Counted from the first letter of the stretch, positions 36,667 through 46,285 are shown. The stretch: 64,000 nucleotides of DNA from Paucibacter sp. KCTC 42545 (GCF_001477625.1 NZ_CP013692.1:3534001-3598000), one strand, 5' to 3'. The notes: generated by a model not told the origin, from the sequence alone. Program-made: numbers and translations.

Positions 36667-37710
36667 ATGTCCGTCCCGTCCAGTCCTCGTCGTCGTTCCG
36701 CAATCGCTGCGCTGTTCACGCTGGCCTCGCTCGGCAGCCTCGCCGTGGCCTTGCCGGCCCGTGCGCAGAGCGCTAGCGACACCCTGCTCAACGTCTCCTA
36801 CGACGTCAGCCGCGAACTCTACAAAGACATCAACCCCGCCTTCGCCGCCGCCTGGAAGGCCAAGACCGGCAAGACGGTGACGCTGAACCAGTCGCACGGC
36901 GGCTCCAGCAAGCAGATCGGCTCGGTCATTGGCGGCCTGGAAGCCGATGTGGTCACCATGAACCAGGCCACCGATGTGGACGTGCTGGCCGAGAAAGGCC
37001 TGACCCCCGCCGACTGGCGCAAGCGCTTCCCCAGCAACGCCGCGCCTTACAGCTCGACGATTCTGTTCCTGGTGCGCAAGGGCAACCCCAAGCAAATCAA
37101 GGACTGGGCCGACCTGACCCGCGCCGGCGTGCAAGTCATCATCCCCAACCCCAAGGTGACAGGCAATGGCCGCTACAGCTATCTGGCCGCCTGGGGCAGC
37201 GTGATCGCCAAGGGCGGCAACGAAGCGCAAGCCAAGGAACTGGTCAGCAAGATCTTCGCCAATGTGCCCGTGCTGGACGGCGGCGGCCGGGGCGCCACCA
37301 CCACCTTTACCCAGCGGGGTATCGGCGATGTGCTGCTGACTTTTGAGTCCGAGGCCGAGTTGATCGAAAACGAATTCGGCAAGGGCCAGTTCGAAGTGGT
37401 GAGCCCCAGCGTGTCCATCGAAGCCGAAGCCCCGGTGGCCATTGTTGACAAGGTCGCGGCCAAAAAGGGCACCGCCGAGTTGTCCAAGGCTTATCTGGAC
37501 TTTTTGTTCACGCCTGCGGGCCAGGAAATCATCGCCCGCCACAACTTCCGCCCGCGTGACGCGGCGGTCTTCAAGGCCAACGAGAAGCGCTTCAACAATA
37601 TCAAGCTGTTCTCGGTGGACCAGATCCTGGGCGGCTGGCCCAAGGTCAGCAAGACCCACTTTGCCGATGGCGGCCAGTACGACCAGATCATTGCTGCGCA
37701 AAAGCGCTGA
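36667..37710 (+). CDS. sbp: Sulfate ABC transporter periplasmic binding protein
   Basis: A 347-residue periplasmic protein. Signal peptide about 1-36 (SLGSLAVALPARAQ). The mature chain opens with LLNVSYDVSRELYKDINPAF, the conserved start of sulfate-binding proteins. Family segments [38 protein letters not shown] and GRGATTTFTQRGIGDVLLTF contribute the anion-binding loops. It delivers sulfate (or thiosulfate) to CysTW. It is the first gene of sbp-cysT-cysW-cysA, and two palindromes upstream probably mediate sulfur-responsive control. A second, similar protein is encoded at 54.7 kb. Confidence 0.95.
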   Translation: MSVPSSPRRRSAIAALFTLASLGSLAVALPARAQSASDTLLNVSYDVSRELYKDINPAFAAAWKAKTGKTVTLNQSHGGSSKQIGSVIGGLEADVVTMNQATDVDVLAEKGLTPADWRKRFPSNAAPYSSTILFLVRKGNPKQIKDWADLTRAGVQVIIPNPKVTGNGRYSYLAAWGSVIAKGGNEAQAKELVSKIFANVPVLDGGGRGATTTFTQRGIGDVLLTFESEAELIENEFGKGQFEVVSPSVSIEAEAPVAIVDKVAAKKGTAELSKAYLDFLFTPAGQEIIARHNFRPRDAAVFKANEKRFNNIKLFSVDQILGGWPKVSKTHFADGGQYDQIIAAQKR

Positions 37711-37758
37711 GCAATTGAGTTGGCGCGCACCGCGCGCCCTTCCTGACACCAAGCCCCG

Positions 37759-38652
37759 ATGAACACCGCAGTTATGACCCCCCAACCGGCCGAGGCGGCA
37801 ACGCCACAGCCCAAGAAGCGCAAGCCCCGCCGCGTGCTACCGGGCTTTGCGCCCACCATGGGCTTCACGCTGTTCTACCTCTCGCTGATCATCCTGATCC
37901 CGCTGTCGGCGGTGTTCATCAAATCAGCCGGCCATGGCTTTGAGGCCTTCTGGGCCGCCGCCACCGCGCCGCGCGTGCTGGCGTCCTACAAGCTGAGCTT
38001 TGGTGCATCGCTGCTGGCCGCCAGCATCAATTTGGTCTTCGGCCTGATCCTGGCCTGGAGCTTGGTGCGTTACGAGTTCCCCGGCAAGAAGATCGTGGAT
38101 GCCTTGATCGACCTGCCCTTCGCTCTGCCCACCGCCGTGGCCGGCATCGCCCTGACCGCGCTCTACGCCCCCAATGGCTGGCTGGGTCAGCTGCTCGCAC
38201 CCTGGGGCATTCAGGTGGCCTTCAAGCCCCTGGGCGTGCTGGTGGCGCTGATCTTCATCGGCCTGCCCTTCATCGTGCGCACGGTGCAGCCGGTGCTCGA
38301 AGACATGGAGACCGAGCTGGAAGAAGCGGCAGCATCCCTGGGCGCGCACCGCTGGCAGACCTTCCGCCTGGTGGTTCTGCCCACGCTGACCCCGGCCCTG
38401 CTGACAGGTTTCGCCCTGGCCTTTGCCCGCGCTGTGGGTGAGTACGGCTCGGTAATCTTCATCGCCGGCAATCTGCCCATGGTCAGCGAGATCACGCCGC
38501 TGATGATCATCTCCAAGCTGGAGCAATACGACTATGTGGGCGCCACGGCCATCGCCACCGTGATGCTGATCTTCTCCTTCGTGCTGCTGCTGGCCATTAA
38601 CGGTCTGCAGGCCTGGAGCTCCAAACGCAATGGCCAGGAAGGTCGAAAATAA
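37759..38652 (+). CDS. cysT: Sulfate ABC transporter permease CysT
   Basis: A 297-residue inner-membrane protein with about six transmembrane segments (first at residues 33-55) after a short basic cytoplasmic tail rich in Lys/Arg/Pro. The EAA loop that contacts the ATPase is [20 protein letters not shown]. It forms the permease heterodimer with CysW. Its stop codon overlaps the cysW start (TAATG), indicating translational coupling. Full length for the family. Confidence 0.96.
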   Translation: MNTAVMTPQPAEAATPQPKKRKPRRVLPGFAPTMGFTLFYLSLIILIPLSAVFIKSAGHGFEAFWAAATAPRVLASYKLSFGASLLAASINLVFGLILAWSLVRYEFPGKKIVDALIDLPFALPTAVAGIALTALYAPNGWLGQLLAPWGIQVAFKPLGVLVALIFIGLPFIVRTVQPVLEDMETELEEAAASLGAHRWQTFRLVVLPTLTPALLTGFALAFARAVGEYGSVIFIAGNLPMVSEITPLMIISKLEQYDYVGATAIATVMLIFSFVLLLAINGLQAWSSKRNGQEGRK

Positions 38653-39551
38653 TGGCCGCCGCTATCTCTTCACTGAGCGCTACGCAGAGCGCCAACAAAG
38701 CCCTGGGCCGCTATCAGAGCAACCCCGCCACGCGCGAAGCACCCTGGGTTCGCTACACCCTGCTGGGCCTGGGCCTGAGCTTCTTCGCCCTGTTTCTGGT
38801 GCTGCCCCTGGTGGCGGTGTTCACCGAGGCTTTGCGCAAGGGCTTTGATGTTTACCTGGCCGCCATCGTCGAAGCGGATGCCGTCTCGGCCATCAAGCTC
38901 ACCTTGATTGCGGCGCTGATTTCGGTGCCGCTGAATCTGGTTTTTGGCGTCAGCGCCGCTTGGGCAATTGCCAAGCATGAGTTCCGCGGCAAGCAGCTCT
39001 TGATCACGCTGATTGACCTGCCCTTCTCAGTGTCACCGGTGGTGGCCGGCCTGATTTACGTGCTGCTGTTCGGCGCGCAAGGCTGGTTCGGCCCCTGGCT
39101 GCAAGAACACGATGTGAAGATCATCTTCGCCGTGCCCGGCATTGTGCTGGCCACCATCTTCGTGACCTTCCCCTTTGTGGCGCGCGAGCTGATCCCGCTG
39201 ATGCAGGCCCAAGGCCGTGACGAGGAAGAAGCCGCCACCGTGCTGGGCGCCTCGGGTTGGAAGACCTTCTGGCTGGTGACCTTGCCGAATGTGAAGTGGG
39301 GCCTGCTCTACGGCGTGATTCTGTGTAACGCCCGCGCCATGGGTGAGTTCGGCGCGGTGTCGGTGGTGTCCGGCCATATCCGCGGCATGACCAACACCCT
39401 GCCCCTGCATGTGGAAATTTTGTACAACGAGTACCAGTTCGCCGCGGCCTTTGCCGTCGCCTCCATCCTGGCCTTGCTGGCCCTGGTGACCCTCGTTTTG
39501 AAGCAATTTGTCGAGTGGCGTGCCCACGCCACCCTGAAGGAGGCCCCATGA
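38652..39551 (+). CDS. cysW: Sulfate ABC transporter permease CysW
   Basis: A 299-residue inner-membrane protein with about six transmembrane segments. The EAA loop is [19 protein letters not shown], and the [18 protein letters not shown] segment is typical of CysW. It pairs with CysT to form the sulfate channel. The ATG overlaps the cysT stop, and the TGA stop overlaps the cysA ATG (ATGA), so all three genes are tightly coupled. Confidence 0.96.
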   Translation: MAAAISSLSATQSANKALGRYQSNPATREAPWVRYTLLGLGLSFFALFLVLPLVAVFTEALRKGFDVYLAAIVEADAVSAIKLTLIAALISVPLNLVFGVSAAWAIAKHEFRGKQLLITLIDLPFSVSPVVAGLIYVLLFGAQGWFGPWLQEHDVKIIFAVPGIVLATIFVTFPFVARELIPLMQAQGRDEEEAATVLGASGWKTFWLVTLPNVKWGLLYGVILCNARAMGEFGAVSVVSGHIRGMTNTLPLHVEILYNEYQFAAAFAVASILALLALVTLVLKQFVEWRAHATLKEAP

Positions 39552-40609
39552 GCATTCAAGTTCGCAATATCAACAAGAGCTTCGGCGCCTTCACCGCCCT
39601 GGGTGACGTCAGCCTGGACTTTCCCACTGGTGAGCTGGTCGCTCTGCTGGGTCCCTCGGGCTGCGGCAAGACCACGCTCTTGCGCATCATCGCCGGCCTG
39701 GAAACGGCCGACCGGGGTCAGGTCTTGCTGGACGGCGAAGACGCCTCCGAGACCCATGTGCGCGAGCGCCAGGTCGGCTTTGTGTTCCAGCACTACGCCC
39801 TGTTCCGCCATATGACGGTGTTCGACAACGTGGCCTTCGGCCTGCGCGTCAAGCCGCGCAAGGAACGACCGAGCGAGTCCGTCATCAAGAAGAAGGTGCA
39901 TGAGCTGCTGAATCTGGTGCAGCTGGACTGGCTGGCCGACCGCTTCCCGCCCCAGCTCAGCGGCGGCCAGCGCCAACGCATTGCTTTGGCCCGCGCCCTG
40001 GCCGTGGAGCCGCGCGTGCTGCTGCTGGACGAGCCTTTCGGCGCCCTGGACGCCAAGGTGCGCAAAGAGCTGCGCCGCTGGTTGCGCCGCCTGCATGACG
40101 ATCTGCACATCACCAGCGTCTTCGTCACCCACGATCAGGAAGAAGCCCTGGAAGTGGCTGACCGGGTGGTGCTGATGGACCACGGCCGCGTCGAGCAAGT
40201 GGGCACGCCGCAAGAGGTCTACGAGCGCCCGGCCACGCCTTTTGTCTACGGCTTCCTCGGCGCGGTGAATCGCTTTGAAGGCCAGGCCGCCGGAGGTGCT
40301 GTGCATATCGGCGAGCACCAGCTGAGCCATGGCGACAGCCTGATCCAAACCGGCCATGTGCAAGCCTATGCCCGCCCGCATGAACTCAAGATCCTGACCG
40401 CGGCCGATGCCATTGGTCTGCCCGCCACGGTGGACCGCGTGCTGAGCTTTGGCGCCGCCGCCCGGGTCGAGCTGCTGGGCCCGAACGGCCAGCATCTGGA
40501 AGCTGAGCTGAGCCGCGAACAGGCCTTGGCTTTGAATCTGCAGGGCGGCCAGAAGGTGCGGCTGAACGCCACGCGCTTGAGTCTGTTTGAGGCGGCTAAG
40601 GCAGCTTGA
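39548..40609 (+). CDS. cysA: Sulfate ABC transporter ATP-binding protein CysA
   Basis: A 353-residue ATPase. Walker A GPSGCGKT at residues 35-42, Q-loop in [17 protein letters not shown], signature LSGGQRQR, Walker [12 protein letters not shown] and the switch histidine in [11 protein letters not shown]. The C-terminal ~110 residues form the TOBE/regulatory domain. It powers sulfate import through CysTW. The ATG at 39548 overlaps the cysW stop and is followed by the normal family N-terminus; the 11 codons read upstream belong to cysW in another frame. Last gene of the transporter operon. Confidence 0.96.
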   Translation: MSIQVRNINKSFGAFTALGDVSLDFPTGELVALLGPSGCGKTTLLRIIAGLETADRGQVLLDGEDASETHVRERQVGFVFQHYALFRHMTVFDNVAFGLRVKPRKERPSESVIKKKVHELLNLVQLDWLADRFPPQLSGGQRQRIALARALAVEPRVLLLDEPFGALDAKVRKELRRWLRRLHDDLHITSVFVTHDQEEALEVADRVVLMDHGRVEQVGTPQEVYERPATPFVYGFLGAVNRFEGQAAGGAVHIGEHQLSHGDSLIQTGHVQAYARPHELKILTAADAIGLPATVDRVLSFGAAARVELLGPNGQHLEAELSREQALALNLQGGQKVRLNATRLSLFEAAKAA

Positions 40610-40638
40610 TCTTCTTTCTGAGTTTGTCGGAGCAAGCC

Positions 40639-40720
40639 GGCAAGTCGGGTGAGTGACTTCGCTCATGTCCCCCGCCTGCGGCTCCTCCTTGACTTCGCTA
40701 CGCCACTCACCCGACTTGCC
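40639..40720. repeat. Palindromic element, copy A
   Basis: A 17-base perfect inverted repeat (GGCAAGTCGGGTGAGTG at 40639-40655 and its complement at 40704-40720) encloses a core that starts ACTTCGCTCATGTCC and ends CTTGACTTCGCTACGC. The same core occurs in opposite orientation in copy B about 50 bases further on. It follows the cysA stop and could also terminate the operon. Together the copies have the layout of a paired REP-type repeat. Confidence 0.72.
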
Positions 40721-40762
40721 TCCCGCCGCGCACATATTGCAAGAGTCAGCACGGGCCGATTT

Positions 40763-40869
40763 GAATCAGGTCGGCTGGGTGTTCTGCGTAGCGAAGTCAA
40801 GGGGGAGGCGAAGGCTTTAGCCGTAGCCGGAGGACATGAGCGAAGTAGAGCACCCAGTCGGCCTGATTC
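40763..40869. repeat. Palindromic element, copy B (inverted)
   Basis: Outer arms GAATCAGGTCGGCTGGGTG (40763-40781) and 40851-40869 pair with two mismatches. The core is the reverse complement of copy A: the CTTGACTTCGCTACGC segment matches at about 40786-40801 and ACTTCGCTCATGTCC at 40832-40846, with about 12 extra bases between them. The outer arms differ from those of copy A, so the conserved part is the core. It ends 35 bases before the CysB-type gene. Confidence 0.7.
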
Positions 40870-40904
40870 CGAGCAAGCCCAATTTCCGAATTTGACCCAT
40901 CCCC

Positions 40905-41837
40905 ATGAACTTCCAGCAACTGCGCATCATCCGCGAAGCGGTGCAACAGAACTTCAACCTCACCGAGGTGGCGGCGGCGCTGTTCACCTCGCAGTCGGGG
41001 GTCAGCAAGCACATCAAAGACCTTGAGGATGAGCTGGGCGTGGAGCTGTTCGTGCGCCGCGGCAAGCGCTTGCTGGGCCTGACCGCGCCGGGCAAGGAGC
41101 TGGCCGTAATCGTCGAGCGCATGTTGCTCGACGCCAAGAACATCAAACGCCTAGCGGACCAGTTCTCTGACGCCGAGGTCGGCCAACTGACCATCGCCAC
41201 CACCCACACCCAGGCCCGCTACGCGCTGCCCCAGGTGGTGGCCCGCTTCAAGGCCGCGTTTCCGCGCGTGCACCTGGTGCTGCATCAAGCCAACCCCGCA
41301 GAGATCGTCACGCTCTTGCAATCGGGCGAGGCCGACATCGGCATCGCCACCGAAGCGCTCGACCAAGACCCCGCTTTTGTCACCTTCCCCTACTACGACT
41401 GGCATCACGCCGTGGTCGTGCCGCAAGGCCACGCCTTGGCCCAGCAGGGCACGCTGACGCTGGAGGCCCTGGCCGAACACCCGCTGATCACCTACCACCA
41501 GGGCTACACCGGCCGAGCCCGGCTGGACGCCACTTTTGCGGCGGCCGGCCTGGCGCCTGACTTTGTGATGTCGGCGCTGGACGCGGATGTGATCAAGACC
41601 TATGTGCAGGTTGGCCTGGGTGTGGGCATCGTCGCCAGCATGGCGTTTGAACCCAAGCGCGACGGTGGCGAACAAGGCCTGCAGCTGCTGAACGCCACCC
41701 ATTTATTCAAGGCCAACACCACCCGCATCGCCCTCAAGCGCGGCCACTATCTGCGTGGCTTTGCCTACCGCTTTTTGCAGGAATGTGTCGCGGATCTGAG
41801 CGAGGACACCGTCAAGGCGGCATTGGGCGGCGAGTGA
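40905..41837 (+). CDS. cysB: CysB-type LysR family transcriptional regulator
   Basis: A 310-residue LysR regulator. HTH at residues 1-60 (FQQLRIIREAVQQNFNLTEV, then ALFTSQSGVSKHIKDLEDEL) and the family start RRGKRLLGLTAPGKEL. The effector domain follows from about residue 90 (LTIATTHTQARYALP, VVPQGHALAQQGTLTLEAL). The N-terminal signature is that of CysB/Cbl proteins, which activate sulfate assimilation genes in response to O- or N-acetylserine and sulfate status. It lies after sbp-cysTWA on the same strand, separated by the paired palindromes, and probably controls them. CysB and Cbl cannot be told apart by reading. Confidence 0.9.
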   Translation: MNFQQLRIIREAVQQNFNLTEVAAALFTSQSGVSKHIKDLEDELGVELFVRRGKRLLGLTAPGKELAVIVERMLLDAKNIKRLADQFSDAEVGQLTIATTHTQARYALPQVVARFKAAFPRVHLVLHQANPAEIVTLLQSGEADIGIATEALDQDPAFVTFPYYDWHHAVVVPQGHALAQQGTLTLEALAEHPLITYHQGYTGRARLDATFAAAGLAPDFVMSALDADVIKTYVQVGLGVGIVASMAFEPKRDGGEQGLQLLNATHLFKANTTRIALKRGHYLRGFAYRFLQECVADLSEDTVKAALGGE

Positions 41838-41911
41838 GGGCCTGACATGGCGGGGTCACACAAGCGGACTAGATTGGGCGGCTTGTCCGACCCTTCTGAG
41901 TTCGCCTTGCC

Positions 41912-42814
41912 GTGTGCCTACGCCGAAAGCTCCGCTGCCTTGCCCTGAGCGCCAGCGCGCTGCTTCTCCTCAGCGCCTGCAGCCCGCGCCAGTATTTGCT
42001 GCGCCAGGCCTCGGATGAGTTGGCGAGCCAAGCCCAAGCGACTGAGGAAGACCTGGGCCTGGCCAAGGACGCCGGCGCCTTCTACCTGAAGCTGTCCGAG
42101 GCCCTGCTGCGCCAAGACCCCGGCAATGCCAAACTCGCTGAAAGCGTGGCCGGCGGCTTTACCCAGTACGCCTACGCTTTTCTGGCCTGCGAGGCTGATC
42201 GCATTGAGGCCCGCAACCCGGCTGAGGCCCAAGCCCTGCGCGAGCGCGCGGCGCGCATGTACGCGCGCGCCCAGCGCCACGCCTTGGCCATGCTGGAACA
42301 GCAGACACCGGGTCTGAGCGCCGCGCTCGAAGCCGCAGGCAGCGCCAAGAGCAGCAACCCGCCACTGCGCTTGAAGCCCGAACAAGTCGGCCTGGCCTAC
42401 TGGGCCGCAGCCGCCTGGGGCGGGCAAATCAGCCTGTCCAAAGACTCGCCCGAAACCGTGGCCCAGCTGCCCGCCGCCCTGCGCCTGGCGCAACTGGCCT
42501 ATGCGGCACAAGCCGACTATGGCGCTGGCGCCCTGGCCAGCTTGATGGGCATGTTTGAAGCCAGCCGGCCCGGCGGCTCCGCCGTCACGGCCCTACCCTA
42601 CTTTGACCAGGCCATTGCTTTCGCCGGCCCGCAAGCGGGACCCGCGCTTTTGGCCAAGGCCGAAGGCCATGCCCTGCCGGCCCAAGACCGCGCCGGCTTT
42701 GAAGCCCTGCTGCGCCAAGCCATCGCCGCCACCCGGGGCCGCAACGATTTGCCCAGCCAGGTAGCGCGCGAGCGCGCGCAGTGGCTGCTGAGCCAAGCGG
42801 CCGATCTGTTTTGA
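41912..42814 (+). CDS. TatT-family TRAP-transporter accessory lipoprotein
   Basis: A 300-residue lipoprotein: a signal with lipobox LLSAC (Cys23) followed by a wholly alpha-helical, Ala-rich chain with TPR-like helix pairs (LKLSEALLRQDPGNAKLAES, YARAQRHALAMLEQ, LAYWAAAAWGGQISLS). This matches TatT, the helical trimeric lipoprotein found beside some TRAP transporters, which can hold the DctP-type protein and may carry hydrophobic ligand. Its stop lies 28 bases before the binding-protein ATG. The GTG start lacks a strong ribosome-binding site, so the exact N-terminus is less certain. Confidence 0.85.
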   Translation: MCLRRKLRCLALSASALLLLSACSPRQYLLRQASDELASQAQATEEDLGLAKDAGAFYLKLSEALLRQDPGNAKLAESVAGGFTQYAYAFLACEADRIEARNPAEAQALRERAARMYARAQRHALAMLEQQTPGLSAALEAAGSAKSSNPPLRLKPEQVGLAYWAAAAWGGQISLSKDSPETVAQLPAALRLAQLAYAAQADYGAGALASLMGMFEASRPGGSAVTALPYFDQAIAFAGPQAGPALLAKAEGHALPAQDRAGFEALLRQAIAATRGRNDLPSQVARERAQWLLSQAADLF

Positions 42815-42842
42815 CTTGATTGCTAACTTCAAGAGGCCTCTG

Positions 42843-43877
42843 ATGCCGACCCATTTTTGCCGCCGCCTGCTGCTTGCCACTTTGGCGCTGAGCCTGAGCT
42901 TGTGTGGCCCATTGGCCAGCGCCCAAGCCAGCAAGCAGTTGCGCATCGCCAGCCTGGTGCCCAAGAACTCGCTCTACCACCGCCAGCTGATCGAGATTGG
43001 CGAGGCCTGGCGCGCCGCGCAGGCGGCCGAAGGGGGTAGCGCGAAGTACCTGATCTTCCCCGACGGCAGCCAAGGTGGCGAGGCCGAGATTGCCCGGCGC
43101 ATGCGCATCGGCCAGCTGCAGGGCGGGCTGCTGTCCGTCGTGGGCTTGCGCGAGATCGAGCCCAGCGTGGCGGCGCTGCAGAACCTGCCGCTGCTGTTCC
43201 GCAGCTGGGAGGAGCTGGACTATGTGCGCGAGAAGATGCGCCCGGCCATGGAGAAGAAGTTTCTCGACAAAGGCTTTGTGGTGCTGGCCTGGGGTGACGC
43301 GGGCTGGGTACGCTTCTTTTCCAAGACCGCTGCGACCCGGCCCGAAGACTTCAAGAAGATGAAGTTCTTCGCCTGGGGCGCCGAGGCGGAACAACAAGAC
43401 ATCATGAAAAGCCTGGGCTACACGCCAGTGCCGCTGGAAACCGCCGACATCCTGCCCGCCATCCAGACCGGCATGATCAATGTCGTCCCGGCCACGCCCT
43501 ACTTCGCCCTGGCCAGCCAGGTCTACACCTCGGCGCCGAATATGCTGGACATCAACTGGGCGCCCATCGTCGGCGCCCTGGTGATCACCAAAAAGGCCTG
43601 GGACGAGATGAGCCCCGCCGTACAGCGCCAGGTGCGCGCCAGCAGCGACAAGGTGTCCGTGCAAATGCGCGCCCAGGCCCGGCGCGAGGTGGACGAGGCG
43701 GTGGAGGCGATGCAAAAGCGCGGCCTCAAGGTCAACAAGCCCTCGGCCGCCGAACTCAAGGAATGGACCGAGCTGGCGGAAAAACTGTACCCGCGCATCC
43801 GCGGCGCCATGGTGCCGGCCGACACCTTTGACGAGGTATTCACGCATGTGAAGGCCTTCCGCGCGGGCAAGCCGTAA
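42843..43877 (+). CDS. TRAP transporter periplasmic solute-binding protein (DctP family)
   Basis: A 344-residue periplasmic protein. Signal peptide about 1-27 (LLATLALSLSLCGPLASAQA). The mature part has the DctP fold: RIASLVPKNSLYHRQL, GSQGGEAEIARRMRIGQLQG, FKKMKFFAWGAEA and the long C-terminal helix. ATG 42843 follows AAGAGG. It should present a carboxylate or hydrophobic ligand to the downstream fused permease, helped by the TatT lipoprotein. The arginine motif that clamps organic acids in C4-dicarboxylate DctP proteins is not obvious to me, so an unusual ligand is possible. Confidence 0.88.
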   Translation: MPTHFCRRLLLATLALSLSLCGPLASAQASKQLRIASLVPKNSLYHRQLIEIGEAWRAAQAAEGGSAKYLIFPDGSQGGEAEIARRMRIGQLQGGLLSVVGLREIEPSVAALQNLPLLFRSWEELDYVREKMRPAMEKKFLDKGFVVLAWGDAGWVRFFSKTAATRPEDFKKMKFFAWGAEAEQQDIMKSLGYTPVPLETADILPAIQTGMINVVPATPYFALASQVYTSAPNMLDINWAPIVGALVITKKAWDEMSPAVQRQVRASSDKVSVQMRAQARREVDEAVEAMQKRGLKVNKPSAAELKEWTELAEKLYPRIRGAMVPADTFDEVFTHVKAFRAGKP

Positions 43878-43901
43878 GAAGAACAAGAAGAAGCCCCGCA
43901 C

Positions 43902-45770
43902 GTGCACATTCTGAAAACGCTGTTCTCCCGCTTCGACGAAGGCCTGGCCTCATTGGCCTTGGCCTTGATGTGCGTGATCCCGCTGGTGGAGATCATGGCC
44001 CGGCCATTGCTGGGCAGCGGCATCGAGAACGCCTCGGTGCTGGTGCAGCATCTGGGCCTGGTGATGACGCTGTTCGGCGCCGTGGCGGCAGAGCGTTATG
44101 GCCACCTGACCACGCTGGCGGGTGGCGTGACGGCCTTCACTGACGCGACAGGCAGCCGCCGCGCCCAAGTCGCCCGCAACGCACGGCGTGTGTTTGCCGA
44201 AGGCAGCGCGGCTCTCGTCTGCGGCCTGCTGGGCTATGCCAGCTGGCGCTTTGTGGCGAGTGAGCGCGAGGTGGCCCATGCCCTGGCCTATGGCGTGCCG
44301 GGCTGGTGGATTCAGCTGGTGATGCCTTTGGGCTTCGGCCTCTTGGGTTTGAAACTGGGTGCGCGCTGCTTCGCTGACGGGCCTACCAAAGTGCTGGCCG
44401 CCCTTGGCTTCCCGCTGCTGGGTTTTGTGCTGGGCCAGCATTTCGACGGCCAGGCCCTGCCGCTGCTGCCGCTGGCGCTGTGGGTGATTGCGATGCTGGT
44501 GTGCGGCGCGCCCATCTTTGCCGGCCTGGGCGGCTTGGCCCTGGCGCTGTTCTGGCAAGACGGCATGCCCCTGGCCACCGTGCCACTGTCACACTATCAA
44601 ATCACGGTCAATCCTTCGCTGCCGGCCCTGCCGCTGTTCACGCTGGCCGGGCTGATATTTGCCCGCACCGGCGCGGCGCAGCGCCTGGGAAACTTGTTCT
44701 TAGCCCTGTTCGGAGGCAGCACCAGCGGCACGGTGGTGGCTGCGGCCCTGCTGTGCTCCGTGTTCACCGCCTTCACCGGCGGCAGCGGCGTGACCATTCT
44801 GGCCCTGGGCGGCTTGCTGCTGCCCTTGCTGCGCGAGGCCGGCTACCCCGAGCGGCGCGGCATCAGCCTGGTCACCAGCGCCAGCGCGTTAGGTGTTTTG
44901 CTGGCGCCTTCGGTGCCACTGATCATGTACGCCATCATGGCCCGCGTGCCCATCAACACCATGTTTCTGGCCGGCCTGGTGCCGGCGGTCGTGATGGTGG
45001 CTTGCTTGCTGGTGTTTGGCGGCTATCTGCGCCGGGGCGGCTTGGGCAATCCTGTTGCGAACAATGCGCCAAGCAATGCGACGAGCGGCCAAACGCCTCG
45101 GCAAGTCGGCTCGGTCCTCTCGGCTTTTTGGGCCGCGAAATGGGAGGTCTTGGCCCCCGTGGTTGCCATCGGCGCGCTGGCCAGCGGCTTGGCCACGCCG
45201 ACCGAAAGCGCGGCGCTGACTGCGCTCTACGCCATCCTCACCCAAGCGCTCGCGCACCGTGACCTGAGCCCCGCACGCCTGGGCCAAGTCTTGTCGGACT
45301 GCGCGCAAATCATCGGCGGCGTGATGCTGATTTTGGGCATGGTCCTGGGCCTGACCAATTTCCTGGTTGACGCCGGCATTCCGGACGCGGCCATCGAATG
45401 GGCCCAGGGCAGCCTGCCCAATAAGTTTGTGTTCCTGCTGGCGCTCAATGTCTTTTTGTTTGCGGCCGGTGCGTTGATGGAAATCTACGCCGCCCTGGTG
45501 GTGCTGGTGCCGCTGCTGCTGCCGGTGGCGATGAGCTATGGCATCGACCCGGTGCACTTCGGCATCATCTTTCTGGCGGCGATGGAGATGGGCTTTTTGT
45601 GCCCACCGGCCGGCATGAATGTCTACTTCGCCTCGGCCATGTTCGGCAAACCGATTCGCTATGTGGCGGTCTCGGTGCTGCCCGCCCTGCTGGCCATCTT
45701 CATTGGCACCGTGCTGATTTCCTGGCTGCCAGTGCTGGCGACGGGTTTGCCCAGCCTGCTGGGGCGCTAG
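43902..45770 (+). CDS. Fused TRAP transporter permease (DctQ-DctM)
   Basis: A 622-residue inner-membrane protein. The first ~200 residues are a small-subunit-like four-helix part (ALALMCVIPLVEIMARPLLG). The rest is the large DctM subunit with its ion-coupling elements (PLFTLAGLIFARTGAAQRLG, ALFGGSTSGTVVAAAL, FTGGSGVTILALGGLLLPLL, PPAGMNVYFASAMF). Fusion of the Q and M subunits is a known variant. Together with the TatT and DctP genes just upstream it makes a complete sodium- or proton-coupled TRAP importer. The start is a GTG at 43902, chosen because it leads directly into the first helix region. Confidence 0.9.
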   Translation: MHILKTLFSRFDEGLASLALALMCVIPLVEIMARPLLGSGIENASVLVQHLGLVMTLFGAVAAERYGHLTTLAGGVTAFTDATGSRRAQVARNARRVFAEGSAALVCGLLGYASWRFVASEREVAHALAYGVPGWWIQLVMPLGFGLLGLKLGARCFADGPTKVLAALGFPLLGFVLGQHFDGQALPLLPLALWVIAMLVCGAPIFAGLGGLALALFWQDGMPLATVPLSHYQITVNPSLPALPLFTLAGLIFARTGAAQRLGNLFLALFGGSTSGTVVAAALLCSVFTAFTGGSGVTILALGGLLLPLLREAGYPERRGISLVTSASALGVLLAPSVPLIMYAIMARVPINTMFLAGLVPAVVMVACLLVFGGYLRRGGLGNPVANNAPSNATSGQTPRQVGSVLSAFWAAKWEVLAPVVAIGALASGLATPTESAALTALYAILTQALAHRDLSPARLGQVLSDCAQIIGGVMLILGMVLGLTNFLVDAGIPDAAIEWAQGSLPNKFVFLLALNVFLFAAGALMEIYAALVVLVPLLLPVAMSYGIDPVHFGIIFLAAMEMGFLCPPAGMNVYFASAMFGKPIRYVAVSVLPALLAIFIGTVLISWLPVLATGLPSLLGR

Positions 45771-45859
45771 CGGCGGCAGGTCAGCTACAAAGCTGCAGGG
45801 CCAATGAGCCACTCAGTGCCAGCAGCCCTGAGTTGGCCGGCCCACGGCTCGGCCTAAGC

Positions 45860-46285
45860 CTACAAACGCTTCAAGTGCAGCGTCAGCGTGCCGGCGCTGA
45901 CGCCTCTATTGCTCCACATCCAACAGTGGTCTTGGGGCGCACTGACGGTCAACTCGCCCTGAGCCCGCTGCACTTGCTTGTGCCTCTCGGGAAAGCTGAC
46001 TTGCTTGCCCAGGTGGAAATGGATGTTGAAGTCCAGCGCCTGGTCGGCCTCAAACTGCCACGCGATGCGCTGCCCTTCGGCCACCGGCCCGCAGACCTCG
46101 GCGAATTTTCCGGCCGCCACCGGCAGCTTGGCTTCAAACACGCCCGCCTCACTCCATACCAGCGGCGTGATCTCGGCCCGGGCCAAACTCGGGCCCATGC
46201 AGAGCAACAGGGCGACCGACCCGGCCAAGGCTGAACGGGCGAACTGATTTGAAAAGGCGCGAGGCTGTCGATTTGGCATATGCAT
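45860..46285 (-). CDS. Small secreted protein, possible GOLD-like beta-sandwich
   Basis: A 141-residue protein with a signal peptide (about 1-37, SALAGSVALLLCMGPSLARA) and a ~100-residue mature beta-rich domain: CGPVAEGQRIAWQFEADQAL, DFNIHFHLGKQVSF, LTVSAPQDHCWMWSN and a final LTLHLKRL. The alternation of strands and the WSN-type turn recall GOLD domains or similar bacterial stress proteins, but the likeness is weak. Two cysteines could form a disulfide. Start 46285 (or 46279, two codons on) is the first ATG that gives a signal peptide. It is convergent with the TRAP permease gene. No function assigned. Confidence 0.68.
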   Translation of the reverse strand: MHMPNRQPRAFSNQFARSALAGSVALLLCMGPSLARAEITPLVWSEAGVFEAKLPVAAGKFAEVCGPVAEGQRIAWQFEADQALDFNIHFHLGKQVSFPERHKQVQRAQGELTVSAPQDHCWMWSNRGVSAGTLTLHLKRL

